Source: JACJXF01 sp964349045 (GTDB taxonomy: Bacteria > Bacteroidota > Bacteroidia > Bacteroidales > GCA-2748055). From it: 64,000 bases of DNA. The translations under genes were made by a program, and so were the position numbers. Shown one piece after another: positions 1 through 7,817 of the stretch. Position 1 is the first letter of the stretch, and each line of letters opens with the position of its first letter. Location: the NCBI GenBank assembly GCA_964349045.1, contig CAYGFI010000007.1, positions 1-64,000 of the forward strand, given 5' to 3'. The notes below the pieces were generated by a model. It did no database searches and was not told where the DNA came from. It worked only from the letters and a program-made list of their open reading frames with translations.

Positions 1-87
1 GCACATGGTAAATTTGAAAGTGTAAGTGAAGATCAGGTAAAAATTATGATAGAAGGAATTATAAATTTCATAAATACAACAAATTGA
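1..87 (+). CDS. C-terminal end of an unidentified protein (partial)
   Basis: The first base opens a reading frame of 28 codons ending in TGA at 85-87, with protein-like composition (a run reading SEDQVKIMIEGIINFINTTN). The rest of the gene lies left of the window. A strong hairpin terminator begins 45 bp downstream, which is where a terminator for this gene would be expected. No family can be named from so short a tail. Confidence 0.55.
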   Translation, partial: AHGKFESVSEDQVKIMIEGIINFINTTN

Positions 88-132
88 TATTCCAAACCAT
101 TATCAATTCTTAAACATCCTTTTTGAAAAGCA

Positions 133-209
133 AAAAAATCCGCAAAAGGAAACGGAATAAATAGCGAGCTCGTGAGCGGCTTTATGCCGTAGTCTTTTGC
201 GGATTTTTT
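133..209. terminator. Long bidirectional hairpin terminator
   Basis: The left arm AAAAAATCCGCAAAAG (133-148) is perfectly complementary to the right arm CTTTTGCGGATTTTTT (194-209). Inside, a 4x4 internal loop is followed by a second imperfect stem (CGG-A-ATAAA against TTTAT-G-CCG). The A-run before and T-run after give a U-tract on both strands. It sits between the plus-strand gene ending at 87 and the minus-strand darG ending at 240, so it can terminate both. Confidence 0.85.
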
Positions 210-239
210 AGGTTTTAAAGACCTTTGTTTAGGAATTGA

Positions 240-1286
240 TTATATAACTATAAATAGAAGATTCTTTTCAATATTTTGTAAGGCGAGTTCAATAAACTTA
301 GGATTTGAAAATAGTGTTTTCTTTCTGTCACTCCAGGATTCGATCTTTTCAGCAACTATTTTGGCATTATTGGTTTTGTATTTTTGAGAAATGTAATCAA
401 CAGTTGACATCAGTTCCAGACCAAATGATGAATAAAATCCAGCTAAAAAAGTCTTTGTTTTATCAACTATGGCTAAATAGCCCTCATCCTTTTTACCTTC
501 CAAAAAGTTCAATACATCTTTTTCGGCATCCATTACAAGTCCCAGTTCATCAAAAGGTTTTTTATCTTTTGAACCAAAGCCTGAAATATAACTGCCATTC
601 AGATAATACAACACATGTTTTACCTTGCCTGAATAGGGGCCATAAAAGTTAGGCTGGAATTCTAATTTGAAAACTTCTTTCGCGCCGAACCTCTGCAAAA
701 AATAGGCAACTTTTTCACAGGCAAATTCTGAAACAAATTCACCGTTACGAACCATATCATAAAGTACGGCAAGTAACATCGCCCTTGCCGGAGTTAAGGA
801 TACCCTTTCTCTTTTAAGCGCTTCCTGAACAATATAGTTTGGCTGATAAACCAAAACTTCGCATTCGATATCTGATAGATATTTCCCGATTATAATTCTC
901 ACCTTATTCCAATCCAAACCTCCATTCCCGGTACCCAAAGGAGGGAGGGCAATCGATTTAATTTTTTTTTCTTTAATTGTTTCAACCAGAATCTTTAATC
1001 CGCTTTCAATGTAACTGTATTCTGAAGGTTTACGCCAATCCGTCTTTGTAGGGAAATTGATAATTATTTTTTTTCCTGAGTGAAGAGTTTCCTCCTCGTT
1101 TATAATAAGTTGACCTATCTGAAAGGATTTATCTTTACAAGCCCTGGCATATATTTTAAAATTTACCGGAAACTGATTTTTAAACTGCAAAGCAATACCC
1201 TTACCCATAACCCCTTCCGTGTTTACAGTATTTACAAGCGCTTCTGCCTTGCTGTCAAGTAAATTACCTTCAATAAAGTGTATCAT
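240..1286 (-). CDS. darG: DarG-type macrodomain antitoxin (DNA ADP-ribosyl glycohydrolase)
   Basis: Residues 1 to about 155 form a macrodomain: GNLLDSKAEALVNTVNTEG near the start, the glycine-rich LPPLGTGNGGLDW loop, and the FPTKTDWRKPS segment typical of DarG and related TARG1-like macrodomains. The remaining ~190 residues are the C-terminal domain found in DarG antitoxins that binds the toxin. In known DarTG modules DarG removes ADP-ribose from thymidine in DNA and also neutralises DarT directly. The gene begins 4 bp after the darT stop, so the two are co-transcribed toxin first. At 348 aa it has normal DarG length and looks intact. The function is inferred from family membership and gene order. 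Confidence 0.9.
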   Translation of the reverse strand: MIHFIEGNLLDSKAEALVNTVNTEGVMGKGIALQFKNQFPVNFKIYARACKDKSFQIGQLIINEEETLHSGKKIIINFPTKTDWRKPSEYSYIESGLKILVETIKEKKIKSIALPPLGTGNGGLDWNKVRIIIGKYLSDIECEVLVYQPNYIVQEALKRERVSLTPARAMLLAVLYDMVRNGEFVSEFACEKVAYFLQRFGAKEVFKLEFQPNFYGPYSGKVKHVLYYLNGSYISGFGSKDKKPFDELGLVMDAEKDVLNFLEGKKDEGYLAIVDKTKTFLAGFYSSFGLELMSTVDYISQKYKTNNAKIVAEKIESWSDRKKTLFSNPKFIELALQNIEKNLLFIVI

Positions 1287-1290
1287 AATC

Positions 1291-1932
1291 CTAAAAATAA
1301 AATTCTGGTTTTACAACAATCTTTGAATCAGTTATTCCAATATCTTGTAAACGTGCTTTAGCCTGCAAATTATAAACAACCCAGCCTGCAATTGCTGTTG
1401 AAGGAACATCCGCTTCGACAAGAAATTCAGCTTCCTTACGCCGTTTCAAGTCGAGATCACTTTCGTCCTTCCAGTATTTTGAACGAATTGCTGTTTTATC
1501 AATAATGCTATCTATTCGCGCAATACTTGTATGGTCGAAAAATTCTGTAAGTCCATCCACTGCGTGACCATTTGAATAAATGTATGACAGATTATGATCG
1601 ACTATTTGTTTAACCGTAGAAACGCAATATACAATATTTTCTGCTGGCGTTACTTTAACAGAGTTAAAGCCATTTTGAATCACATAAAGCATTGGCATCC
1701 TGTATCCAAAATAAAAGGGAATATACTGTCCCAGGTTTTTTCCATTTGCCAGAACAACGCTGTTACGATTACTTATTAATTTATCATCTCCAATCGGCAT
1801 ATAATTTTTGTTTGCTTTAGGAGAAGTGACATGAGTTATGCCATATTGAAAGATATGAGATATATTATCAATATGGGTCATACGGAACAAGAATATTTTA
1901 CTCAGATCGGACATTGGCAATCGTATGTTCAA
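1291..1932 (-). CDS. darT: DarT ssDNA thymidine ADP-ribosyltransferase toxin (DUF4433)
   Basis: This 213-aa protein carries the DarT signatures: RMTHIDNISHIFQYGITH near the N-terminus (NAD-binding His20), the YFGYRMPMLY block at 74-83, and EAEFLV with Glu169, which matches the catalytic Glu of the family's ADP-ribosylating loop. DarT enzymes attach ADP-ribose from NAD+ to thymidines in single-stranded DNA and act as toxins in anti-phage defence. It lies directly upstream of its antitoxin darG with a 4-bp gap. A start at Met7 (1914) is also possible. No key motif looks lost, so the toxin is probably functional. Confidence 0.9.
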   Translation of the reverse strand: MNIRLPMSDLSKIFLFRMTHIDNISHIFQYGITHVTSPKANKNYMPIGDDKLISNRNSVVLANGKNLGQYIPFYFGYRMPMLYVIQNGFNSVKVTPAENIVYCVSTVKQIVDHNLSYIYSNGHAVDGLTEFFDHTSIARIDSIIDKTAIRSKYWKDESDLDLKRRKEAEFLVEADVPSTAIAGWVVYNLQAKARLQDIGITDSKIVVKPEFYF

Positions 1933-1983
1933 ATATACAAAAATATGAGGAATTTGATTTTTTTGATTATGTGATTGCCATAA

Positions 1984-2205
1984 TTAAATAGTGGAGGGCT
2001 TGTATTTTTTGTTTGTCTTGTTCCTCGAAAGAAACCACAGGCAGGCCGGTATCTGGGTGTTATAGAATAACTGCGTAGGGAGGGAGACCATGCAATCCAC
2101 CAGGTCGTTTTCGATCAGGTTCTTCCGGATTTCGCCTTCTGTATTGGTATCACTGCTCATACTTCCATTAGCCAGAACAATACCGGCTGTAGCCACTGGC
2201 GCCAG
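1984..2205 (-). pseudogene. Internal fragment of type I restriction methyltransferase HsdM
   Basis: About 70 codons match the core of HsdM N6-adenine methyltransferases: LAPVATAGIVLANGSM, then EGEIRKNLIENDLVDCMVSL, then a block reading QLFYNTQIPACLWFLSRNK. Full HsdM proteins are around 500 aa. Here the catalytic NPPF region and both ends are absent, and the frame stops soon after SRNKTNKKYK. No hsdS or hsdR is nearby. Its 5' end merges at roughly 2205-2215 with an ATPase fragment in another frame, so this is a deletion relic and not an active gene. Confidence 0.75.
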
Positions 2206-2392
2206 ATTGCTGAGCCATGAAATAAATATCACCCGGCTTCAGAGTATTTTTAATAAGCGTTGATTTACCGCAACGACGACGACCATATATAATGATCAGT
2301 CGGGCCTTTGTATTTTCAATCGCATTGAGCAGGCGTTGCTTTTCTTTTTTTCCGGTTGAGGAATTCCAATATGTAATAATTATGTTTACCAT
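2206..2392 (-). pseudogene. N-terminal fragment of a P-loop ATPase
   Basis: About 62 codons from ATG at 2392 give ENTKARLIIIYGRRRCGKST, a Walker A (GRRRCGKST) typical of the archaeal-type/DUF234 ATPase family found in bacteria, followed by LKPGDIYFMAQQ. Similarity then stops where the HsdM fragment begins in a different frame. Family members are normally 350-480 aa, so only the first sixth remains. The Walker A is intact but Walker B and the rest are gone. It is called a pseudogene on truncation alone. Confidence 0.65.
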
Positions 2393-2487
2393 ACATAATT
2401 CAAAAATATTGTTGAGATACAGGATTAGATCCCTTCCCGGTTTTGTTTTTGTTTCTTCCGTCGCAGAAAATCACTGGAGTATCTCTT

Positions 2488-2607
2488 TTATCGCTCCTTA
2501 CGGCACCACTCATATAAGTCTGCTGCCTCCTGAGCGGCCATAGCAACCGGGATATCGATCCGGACGGGTTTCAATCTTTCTAAAGGCTGAAGGGTTTTAA
2601 TTTTCAT
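2488..2607 (-). CDS. Possible 39-aa ORF of unknown function
   Basis: The interval between the ATPase relic and the small lipoprotein gene (2393-2768) holds one plausible short frame. It begins at ATG 2607, stops with TAA at 2488-2490, and includes LERLKPVRIDIPVAMAAQEA and ends LYEWCRKER. It has balanced, protein-like composition, unlike the hydrophobic or skewed ORFs on the other strand. It is not recognised; it may be a small real protein or a further relic from the same degraded island. The rest of the interval shows nothing identifiable. Confidence 0.3.
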   Translation of the reverse strand: MKIKTLQPLERLKPVRIDIPVAMAAQEAADLYEWCRKER

Positions 2608-2768
2608 GTCTTCCGGCTATGGGTTCAAAGATTTCGTTTTATGATTATATAAATGTATAAACTTCATTAAAAATAAAAATGACAAAAAAACGGTAAAGGA
2701 AGACCTAAGGGTTAAGTCAGAAAGGGTTATTGAGGAATATTATATACTTCTTGAATGATCCCTTAAGA

Positions 2769-3008
2769 TTAACGCCGGTGCCCGGAACTCTTGTACCTCT
2801 TAGTTTTTATCTTTTTGCTTTTATGCTTTTTAGATTCTTTGAAATTGCCTTTGTTCCTCGAGTATTGTGACTTATCCTGTAACATTAACCCTCGTTTTTG
2901 TGTTTCAATTTTTTTTGATCTCGTCATAACACAGGAAGGGACGATAAAGCTTAATATCAAAACTATTAATACCACTGTGATTAAACGATAGGCATTTATT
3001 AGTTTCAT
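2769..3008 (-). CDS. Small basic lipoprotein
   Basis: The 79-aa product has a hydrophobic signal segment (about residues 8-25) ending in SFIVPSC, a possible lipobox. A short, very Lys/Arg-rich tail follows (KESKKHKSKKIKTKRYK). The middle motif GLMLQDKSQYSRNK resembles a class of tiny lipoproteins common in Bacteroidales; that resemblance is from memory. The predicted location is the periplasmic or outer-membrane face. The biochemical role is unknown. It stands alone between the relic island and the molybdoenzyme operon. Confidence 0.6.
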   Translation of the reverse strand: MKLINAYRLITVVLIVLILSFIVPSCVMTRSKKIETQKRGLMLQDKSQYSRNKGNFKESKKHKSKKIKTKRYKSSGHRR

Positions 3009-3104
3009 GATATATGGTATTGGGTTGACATTACAAATTAACGTGAATTCGATAGTAGAGCCCCCCGGATCTTATAGTATCTCAGAAAAATAAAATTAAG
3101 CGCA

Positions 3105-3123
3105 GTCCCGCTAAAAGCGGGAC
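3105..3123 (-). terminator. Hairpin terminator of the molybdenum hydroxylase operon
   Basis: GTCCCGC (3105-3111) and GCGGGAC (3117-3123) form a perfect 7-bp GC-rich stem with a TAAAA loop, about 60 bp beyond the stop of the minus-strand operon. On the minus strand only a short, broken T-rich stretch follows, so the U-tract is weak. It may be a partly Rho-dependent terminator or an RNA-stabilising hairpin. Confidence 0.55.
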
Positions 3124-3181
3124 GCAAAGCCGCTGTTTAACTCGCTGATTTAACCAAGTTAAAACTGCTAATTCCTTTATT

Positions 3182-5341
3182 TTACTTTTTCACAGCCTCA
3201 TCCAGAGCTTTAAGCACCCGTTCCGGTGTCAATGGCAACTGCGTGATTCTTGCCCCCGTGGCATCAAAAACTGCGTTGGCTATTGCCCCGCCCATACAAA
3301 TAATGGCAGGTTCGCCTCCTCCCTGCGGAGGATCGTCCTGTGCATCGATTAATATAACATCAATCTCCGGTACCCAGCTGAATTTGGGAATCGTATAATC
3401 GTCAAAGTTCTGCGAAAGTATCTTTCTGCCTTCAAACCGGACTTCTTCCGACAATGCATATCCGAGTCCCATAATAATACAGCCTTCGGCCTGGATAATG
3501 GCTCCATGGGGATTTACAACCATACCCATATTCTGCGAACACACGGCTCTTTTAACCTGTATGTGCCCGGTTTTCTTATTTACTTTAACTTCTACAAAAA
3601 CAGCCACATCGGTTCCTGCATCCTGTCCGCAGGCAAAACCGTAACCTCTTCCTGACGGGCCTTTCTGAGGTGACCAGCCGAATTTCATGGCGCCGGCATT
3701 CAAAAGCTGTGTTATTTTTGCATTTCCCTTAAGGTGCTTCAGGCGAAATTCGAGTGGATCCATACCGGCAGCTTCGGCCATAATATCAATCTGGGATTCC
3801 CTGGCAAATGTATTGGTATTGTTGCTGGGGCCTCTCCATGCACCGGTATATAACGGATGGGCCATGATTCCATCCGGAACACTGAATGCCCGGGTACTAT
3901 AATTTGGAATATCATAGAATTGTCTCGCTCCCCTCGATCCTCCCAAATAGATCCGGTAATCCCAAAATGAAATACTTCCCTGAGCATCCAGACCGGATCT
4001 TATTTTTACAACAGCTGCCGGCCTGAAACGGTCAAACATGAATTCTTCTTCGCGTGTGTAAACGACCTGGACCGGTTTGCCTGTAGCTTTTGCCAGCCTT
4101 GCAGCTTCAATAGCCTGGTCATTGGCCGACTTACCTCCAAATCCGCCACCGGTAAAAATCGGCAGGAGGTGAACATCACTTTCCTTCATATTCAGCGCCC
4201 TGGCAATAGAATCCCGGGTAGGGAATGGGTTCTGACATGAGGACCAGATTTTAAACCTCCCACCCTCAAAAACAGCGGTTGCAGTATGATTTTCAACCGG
4301 TGCATGGGCCAGGTAGGGATCCCGGTATTCCAGTTCAAATACTTTTGCCGACATTTTTTCACCTGTTGCCAATTTACCACCTGATTGAATCTCATTGCTT
4401 TCTGTTGCCTTTTCAACAATATATTTATATATACTTTGATTATTAAGATCAGGGGAAACTTCTTTAAACTCCGCTTTCACCTTACTGATGGCGAGGTTTG
4501 CTATATCCTGGGATTCGTGAAGTACGGCAATAAAATCCTCGTCCCTGACAACCCTGATACCATCAATACTATCAGCTCCCGATGTATCTGCGCTGATTAA
4601 TTTGGCTCCCAGTGATGGAGGGCGCAGAATGCGGGCCCGCAATAATCCTGGCAAACTGATATCACCTGCAAACAGGGCTTTTCCGGTAACTTTAGCATAA
4701 GCATCAACATGGTTACGGGATGTACCCATTATTTTAAATTCAGATGCTTTTTTCAGGGAAGCCTCTCCACTGCCGGTTTCCAGAATTTCTTTCCCTTTGG
4801 TCAGGTCAGCATAGGATATGCTTTTACTTTTATCTTTTTTGGAAGATATGATACCATTTATAATCTCAAGATCAGCAGAATCAACGGAGAGTTCTTTTTC
4901 CGCTAACATGAGTAAAATTGCACGGGCCTTTGCAGCCGCCGCTCTCATTGATTGTCCGAACTGGCGGGTTGATAATGATCCGTGGGTACCGTTATCCCAG
5001 GGACATAAATCGGTATCCCCCAGGCTAATATCAATCGCGTCAAGACTTACGTCAAGTTCATCCGCAAGCATCATGGGGAGGGAGGTTATCACACCCTGTC
5101 CCATTTCAATTTTCCCCGTTAAAAGGCTTACCCGTCCCTGATCGCTGATCCTAATGTAAGCGTTTATACCGGGTTCATCCGCTGCATTGGAAAATGTTTC
5201 ACCCATCAAGGGCAATTGGCTGAGAGAAAAGGTAACGACTACACCTCCCCCAACTTTTTTCAGGAAATCTCTGCGATTCATTTCGCTGAGATTGTACATG
5301 TCTTTTACAAGACTTTCTTCATACTCCTTTTTTGTTTTCAT
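3182..5341 (-). CDS. iorB: Molybdopterin-binding subunit of an isoquinoline-oxidoreductase-type hydroxylase
   Basis: The 719-aa protein belongs to the xanthine dehydrogenase/aldehyde oxidase large-subunit family. It has a Tat motif RRDFLKK at residues 23-29 followed by a hydrophobic stretch, so export of the folded enzyme is expected. MGQGVITSLPMMLADEL, the molybdopterin loop GGGFGGKSANDQA, and the C-terminal GGGEPA with Glu677 match the family's cofactor and catalytic sites. The start at 5341 is preferred over the longer frame because it gives an ATGA overlap with the 2Fe-2S subunit and puts the Tat motif near the N-terminus. Such enzymes hydroxylate aromatic heterocycles or oxidise aldehydes; the substrate here is unknown. 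The symbol reflects family resemblance only. Confidence 0.85.
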   Translation of the reverse strand: MKTKKEYEESLVKDMYNLSEMNRRDFLKKVGGGVVVTFSLSQLPLMGETFSNAADEPGINAYIRISDQGRVSLLTGKIEMGQGVITSLPMMLADELDVSLDAIDISLGDTDLCPWDNGTHGSLSTRQFGQSMRAAAAKARAILLMLAEKELSVDSADLEIINGIISSKKDKSKSISYADLTKGKEILETGSGEASLKKASEFKIMGTSRNHVDAYAKVTGKALFAGDISLPGLLRARILRPPSLGAKLISADTSGADSIDGIRVVRDEDFIAVLHESQDIANLAISKVKAEFKEVSPDLNNQSIYKYIVEKATESNEIQSGGKLATGEKMSAKVFELEYRDPYLAHAPVENHTATAVFEGGRFKIWSSCQNPFPTRDSIARALNMKESDVHLLPIFTGGGFGGKSANDQAIEAARLAKATGKPVQVVYTREEEFMFDRFRPAAVVKIRSGLDAQGSISFWDYRIYLGGSRGARQFYDIPNYSTRAFSVPDGIMAHPLYTGAWRGPSNNTNTFARESQIDIMAEAAGMDPLEFRLKHLKGNAKITQLLNAGAMKFGWSPQKGPSGRGYGFACGQDAGTDVAVFVEVKVNKKTGHIQVKRAVCSQNMGMVVNPHGAIIQAEGCIIMGLGYALSEEVRFEGRKILSQNFDDYTIPKFSWVPEIDVILIDAQDDPPQGGGEPAIICMGGAIANAVFDATGARITQLPLTPERVLKALDEAVKK

Positions 5342-5823
5342 TTCTTCTGCCCTCCATTCATTTGTTTTCCGGCTTTCTGAATCGCCTGTATGATCCTCCC
5401 GTGTGCACCGCACCGGCAGAGATTATCTTCCATTGACATGATGATCTCTTCTTTTGTGGGCTGGGGATTTTTAATCAATAAACCATAAGCATTCATGATC
5501 ATTCCGGGGGTGCAGAAACCGCACTGCAGGGCATCCGCTTCTATGAATTCTTTTTGAACAGGGTGGAGAAGGCCTTCAGGATCCTCAAGTCCTTCTATGG
5601 TCAGTACTTTTTTCCCCCGGATTTCTCCAACTTTAAGTGTACACGAGCGTACCGGCTCTCCATCCACGATAACCGTGCAGGATCCGCAATAGCCTGTACC
5701 GCAACCGAATTTTGTACCGGTAAGGCCGAGTTCATTTCGAAGCACCCATAGCAGGGTGGACTCAGGATCGATTGTAATTTTCAAAGGATTCCCGTTAATT
5801 TCAAAGCTAATAACCTCAGTCAT
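5338..5823 (-). CDS. iorA: 2Fe-2S subunit of the molybdenum hydroxylase
   Basis: The 161-aa protein has the two-cluster architecture of small subunits in the xanthine oxidase family. Cys41, 46, 49 and 61 form the plant-ferredoxin-type cluster (CGTGYCGSC...C). Cys101, 104, 136 and 138 form the C-terminal cluster (CGFC...CRC). It carries electrons from the molybdenum centre to an external acceptor. The start at 5823 overlaps the XdhC-MocA gene by 8 bp and places the beta-grasp domain at the N-terminus; a longer upstream frame is unlikely. No FAD-binding middle subunit is encoded, matching two-subunit IorAB-type enzymes that pass electrons to a cytochrome or membrane carrier. Confidence 0.88.
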   Translation of the reverse strand: MTEVISFEINGNPLKITIDPESTLLWVLRNELGLTGTKFGCGTGYCGSCTVIVDGEPVRSCTLKVGEIRGKKVLTIEGLEDPEGLLHPVQKEFIEADALQCGFCTPGMIMNAYGLLIKNPQPTKEEIIMSMEDNLCRCGAHGRIIQAIQKAGKQMNGGQKK

Positions 5824-7453
5824 ACTTATTTTTGTTTTTAAGTTCTTCCAGGTATTCCTGTTGTGTATCAATATCCCTGAGTATTTCAGGACTTCCGGTC
5901 TCAACTTCTTCAATATCACCGGGATATTTGTGTAAAAGATCTTTTAGAGATTTATCCAATGAGAGGTCCAATATTTCATTTATGTACTTTTTGCCAATCA
6001 GAATGGGATGACCGCGCATCCTGCCATAGCCGGCAACGATAATATTTTTTCCGGATTTTTTAAAGGCGCATAAAACTTTGTCAATAACAGAATTACCAAT
6101 CATGGGTTGATCCCCGAGCAATATCATTACTGCACCTGTTTCTTCCGGTAAAGACTTTAATCCGCATTGTATGGAAGACAACATTCCGTTTTCAGGATGA
6201 GGATTGAAAACGGTTTTAACTGGATAATGCTCCAGAACCCTGCTGATGGGGTCAGCTTCAGCTCCCAGCACAACGATAATATGATTAAGCGACGAACGGT
6301 TTGCAGAGCTGACCACTTTTTCAATGATGGTTTTATCACCAAAAGGCAACAACATTTTAGGTTTCCCCATCCTTTCAGAGGCTCCTGCAGCAAGTATCAC
6401 AGCATTTATTTCGGGGGATTTGCGGTCTACTCTTTCCTGGTTTCTTACCTGCACCAGTTGAGCGCATATGCTGACCGCTATCTCCTGTACGGTTCTCGAA
6501 TTTATTTCAAGCCCCACGGGAGCATGAACCCTGTCAAACCGGTCATCGGTAGACCATGTCTGCCGGATAAAATTTTCGCGCATCTGGGTCACCTTTCTTT
6601 TACTGCCTATCATGCCAATATAGCGGACTTCAGAGTTAATGCAGGCTTTGAGGGCTTCAGAATCATCGTGATGGCCCCGGGACACAATTACAATGTAGGT
6701 ATCGGGGGTCATTTTTGTCCGGGCTATTGACTCCCCTATATTATTGACAATGATGTGATCCGCGTCGGGAATGTTGTAAGGATTGGCGTATTCAGGCCTA
6801 TCATCAATAACAGTCACTTCAAAATCAAGGAGTTTTGCCAGGTGAGAAAGCGCTTTTCCGATATGACCGGCGCCTGCAATAACCAGTTGTGGCAGGGGAG
6901 ATAAAGCTTGCAGAAAAACAATTTTATCCGGGGATTTTTGCAGGAACAGGCATTCCTTTTTTTCAAGGCATAAAGACATTTCATTACTCAAATCTATTAT
7001 TTCATTACTTTGAGGGATTCCGTTTTCAAACCAAAATCTTTCAATTTTAACCTTATTCTTTCCGGTAATAATGGTTGCAAGGACACCGGGTGTGCCATTT
7101 CCAAGGGAAACTTTAATATTCTGAAACACTTTCTGACTCTTCAATGGGTCAGCATCAAGGAGCAATGTTACAATACCTCCGCAGATTGCTCCCTGGTTGT
7201 CCGTAATATTTGCATTCAGATGGAAATCATAAATCCTTGAGGAATTTTTATTTATGATTTCAGCAGACCTGACTGTTGCATCTCCCTCGAGAATACCCCC
7301 ACCAAGGGTACCGGCCTTAAGTTGTTTACCGGAAAAAATGGCTGAGGCTCCCTGCACCTGGGGTGAAGATCCTTTTGTATCGAGGATAGTGACCATGACA
7401 ATACCTTTTGCATTTCCGGATTCTTTCAGGATATGGTTAATGATATTATTCAT
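5816..7453 (-). CDS. Fused XdhC/CoxI maturation factor and MocA-like molybdopterin cytidylyltransferase
   Basis: The 545-aa protein joins two normally separate maturation activities. The N-terminal ~340 residues are XdhC/CoxI: TILDTKGSSPQVQGASAIF, GTLGGGILEG, and a Rossmann segment VIAGAGHIGKALSHLAKLL with YIGMIGSKRKV. From about residue 353 comes a MobA/MocA nucleotidyltransferase with AAGASERMGKPKMLLPFG and LLGDQPM. XdhC proteins bind and sulfurate the cofactor; MocA makes molybdopterin cytosine dinucleotide, the form used by IorB-type enzymes. It is the first gene of the operon and overlaps the 2Fe-2S subunit by 8 bp, so cofactor finishing and delivery are tied to enzyme synthesis. Confidence 0.88.
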   Translation of the reverse strand: MNNIINHILKESGNAKGIVMVTILDTKGSSPQVQGASAIFSGKQLKAGTLGGGILEGDATVRSAEIINKNSSRIYDFHLNANITDNQGAICGGIVTLLLDADPLKSQKVFQNIKVSLGNGTPGVLATIITGKNKVKIERFWFENGIPQSNEIIDLSNEMSLCLEKKECLFLQKSPDKIVFLQALSPLPQLVIAGAGHIGKALSHLAKLLDFEVTVIDDRPEYANPYNIPDADHIIVNNIGESIARTKMTPDTYIVIVSRGHHDDSEALKACINSEVRYIGMIGSKRKVTQMRENFIRQTWSTDDRFDRVHAPVGLEINSRTVQEIAVSICAQLVQVRNQERVDRKSPEINAVILAAGASERMGKPKMLLPFGDKTIIEKVVSSANRSSLNHIIVVLGAEADPISRVLEHYPVKTVFNPHPENGMLSSIQCGLKSLPEETGAVMILLGDQPMIGNSVIDKVLCAFKKSGKNIIVAGYGRMRGHPILIGKKYINEILDLSLDKSLKDLLHKYPGDIEEVETGSPEILRDIDTQQEYLEELKNKNKYD

Positions 7454-7582
7454 TGTATGGTCAGATTTATGAATAATAATTTCGGATACAATTATAAACA
7501 GAACAAGGATGTTAAATGCAATAATAAAGAGTATAGCAGTTATATCAAAACTTTATTCTGAAATAATTGAAGGAAATGTTAA

Positions 7583-7812
7583 TTCCATCGGTTAAACAAC
7601 CATAAAATGGTGCACTACCATTCCGGCGCTATTTCCCATGTTATGTGCGGATTTAATTATTTCGATCCGTATGGACACCAGGGTACCGGGCAGGATAAGC
7701 CGACCATATCACTGGTTGGCACCAAAGGAGCCATGCACCTGATCGGGTACGATTGGATGCCTTTTGCCGTTGAAATGGCAACAATTGATCATGAAAAACC
7801 ACAAAGGATATG
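7583..7812 (+). pseudogene. C-terminal relic of a Gfo/Idh/MocA-family oxidoreductase
   Basis: This 365-bp gap between genes contains an open stretch whose product reads YHSGAISHVMCGFNYFDPYG, then DKPTISLVGTKGAMHLIGYDW and a KPQR segment. It resembles the substrate domain of Gfo/Idh/MocA sugar dehydrogenases. The N-terminal Rossmann domain and the C-terminal end are missing. A TAA lies immediately upstream in frame, and the coding similarity fades before the frame runs into the 3' end of the DeoR gene. It is a deletion remnant; the family call rests on recalled motifs. Confidence 0.6.
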
Positions 7813-7817
7813 TATCT

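Noticed and set aside
305..652. 115-aa plus-strand ORF
   Set aside because: It lies wholly inside darG on the opposite strand, has unnatural composition and no motif; a shadow of the real gene.
2292..2543. 83-aa plus-strand ORF over the ATPase relic
   Set aside because: It is antisense to recognisable ATPase codons and the 39-aa ORF, with no family features.
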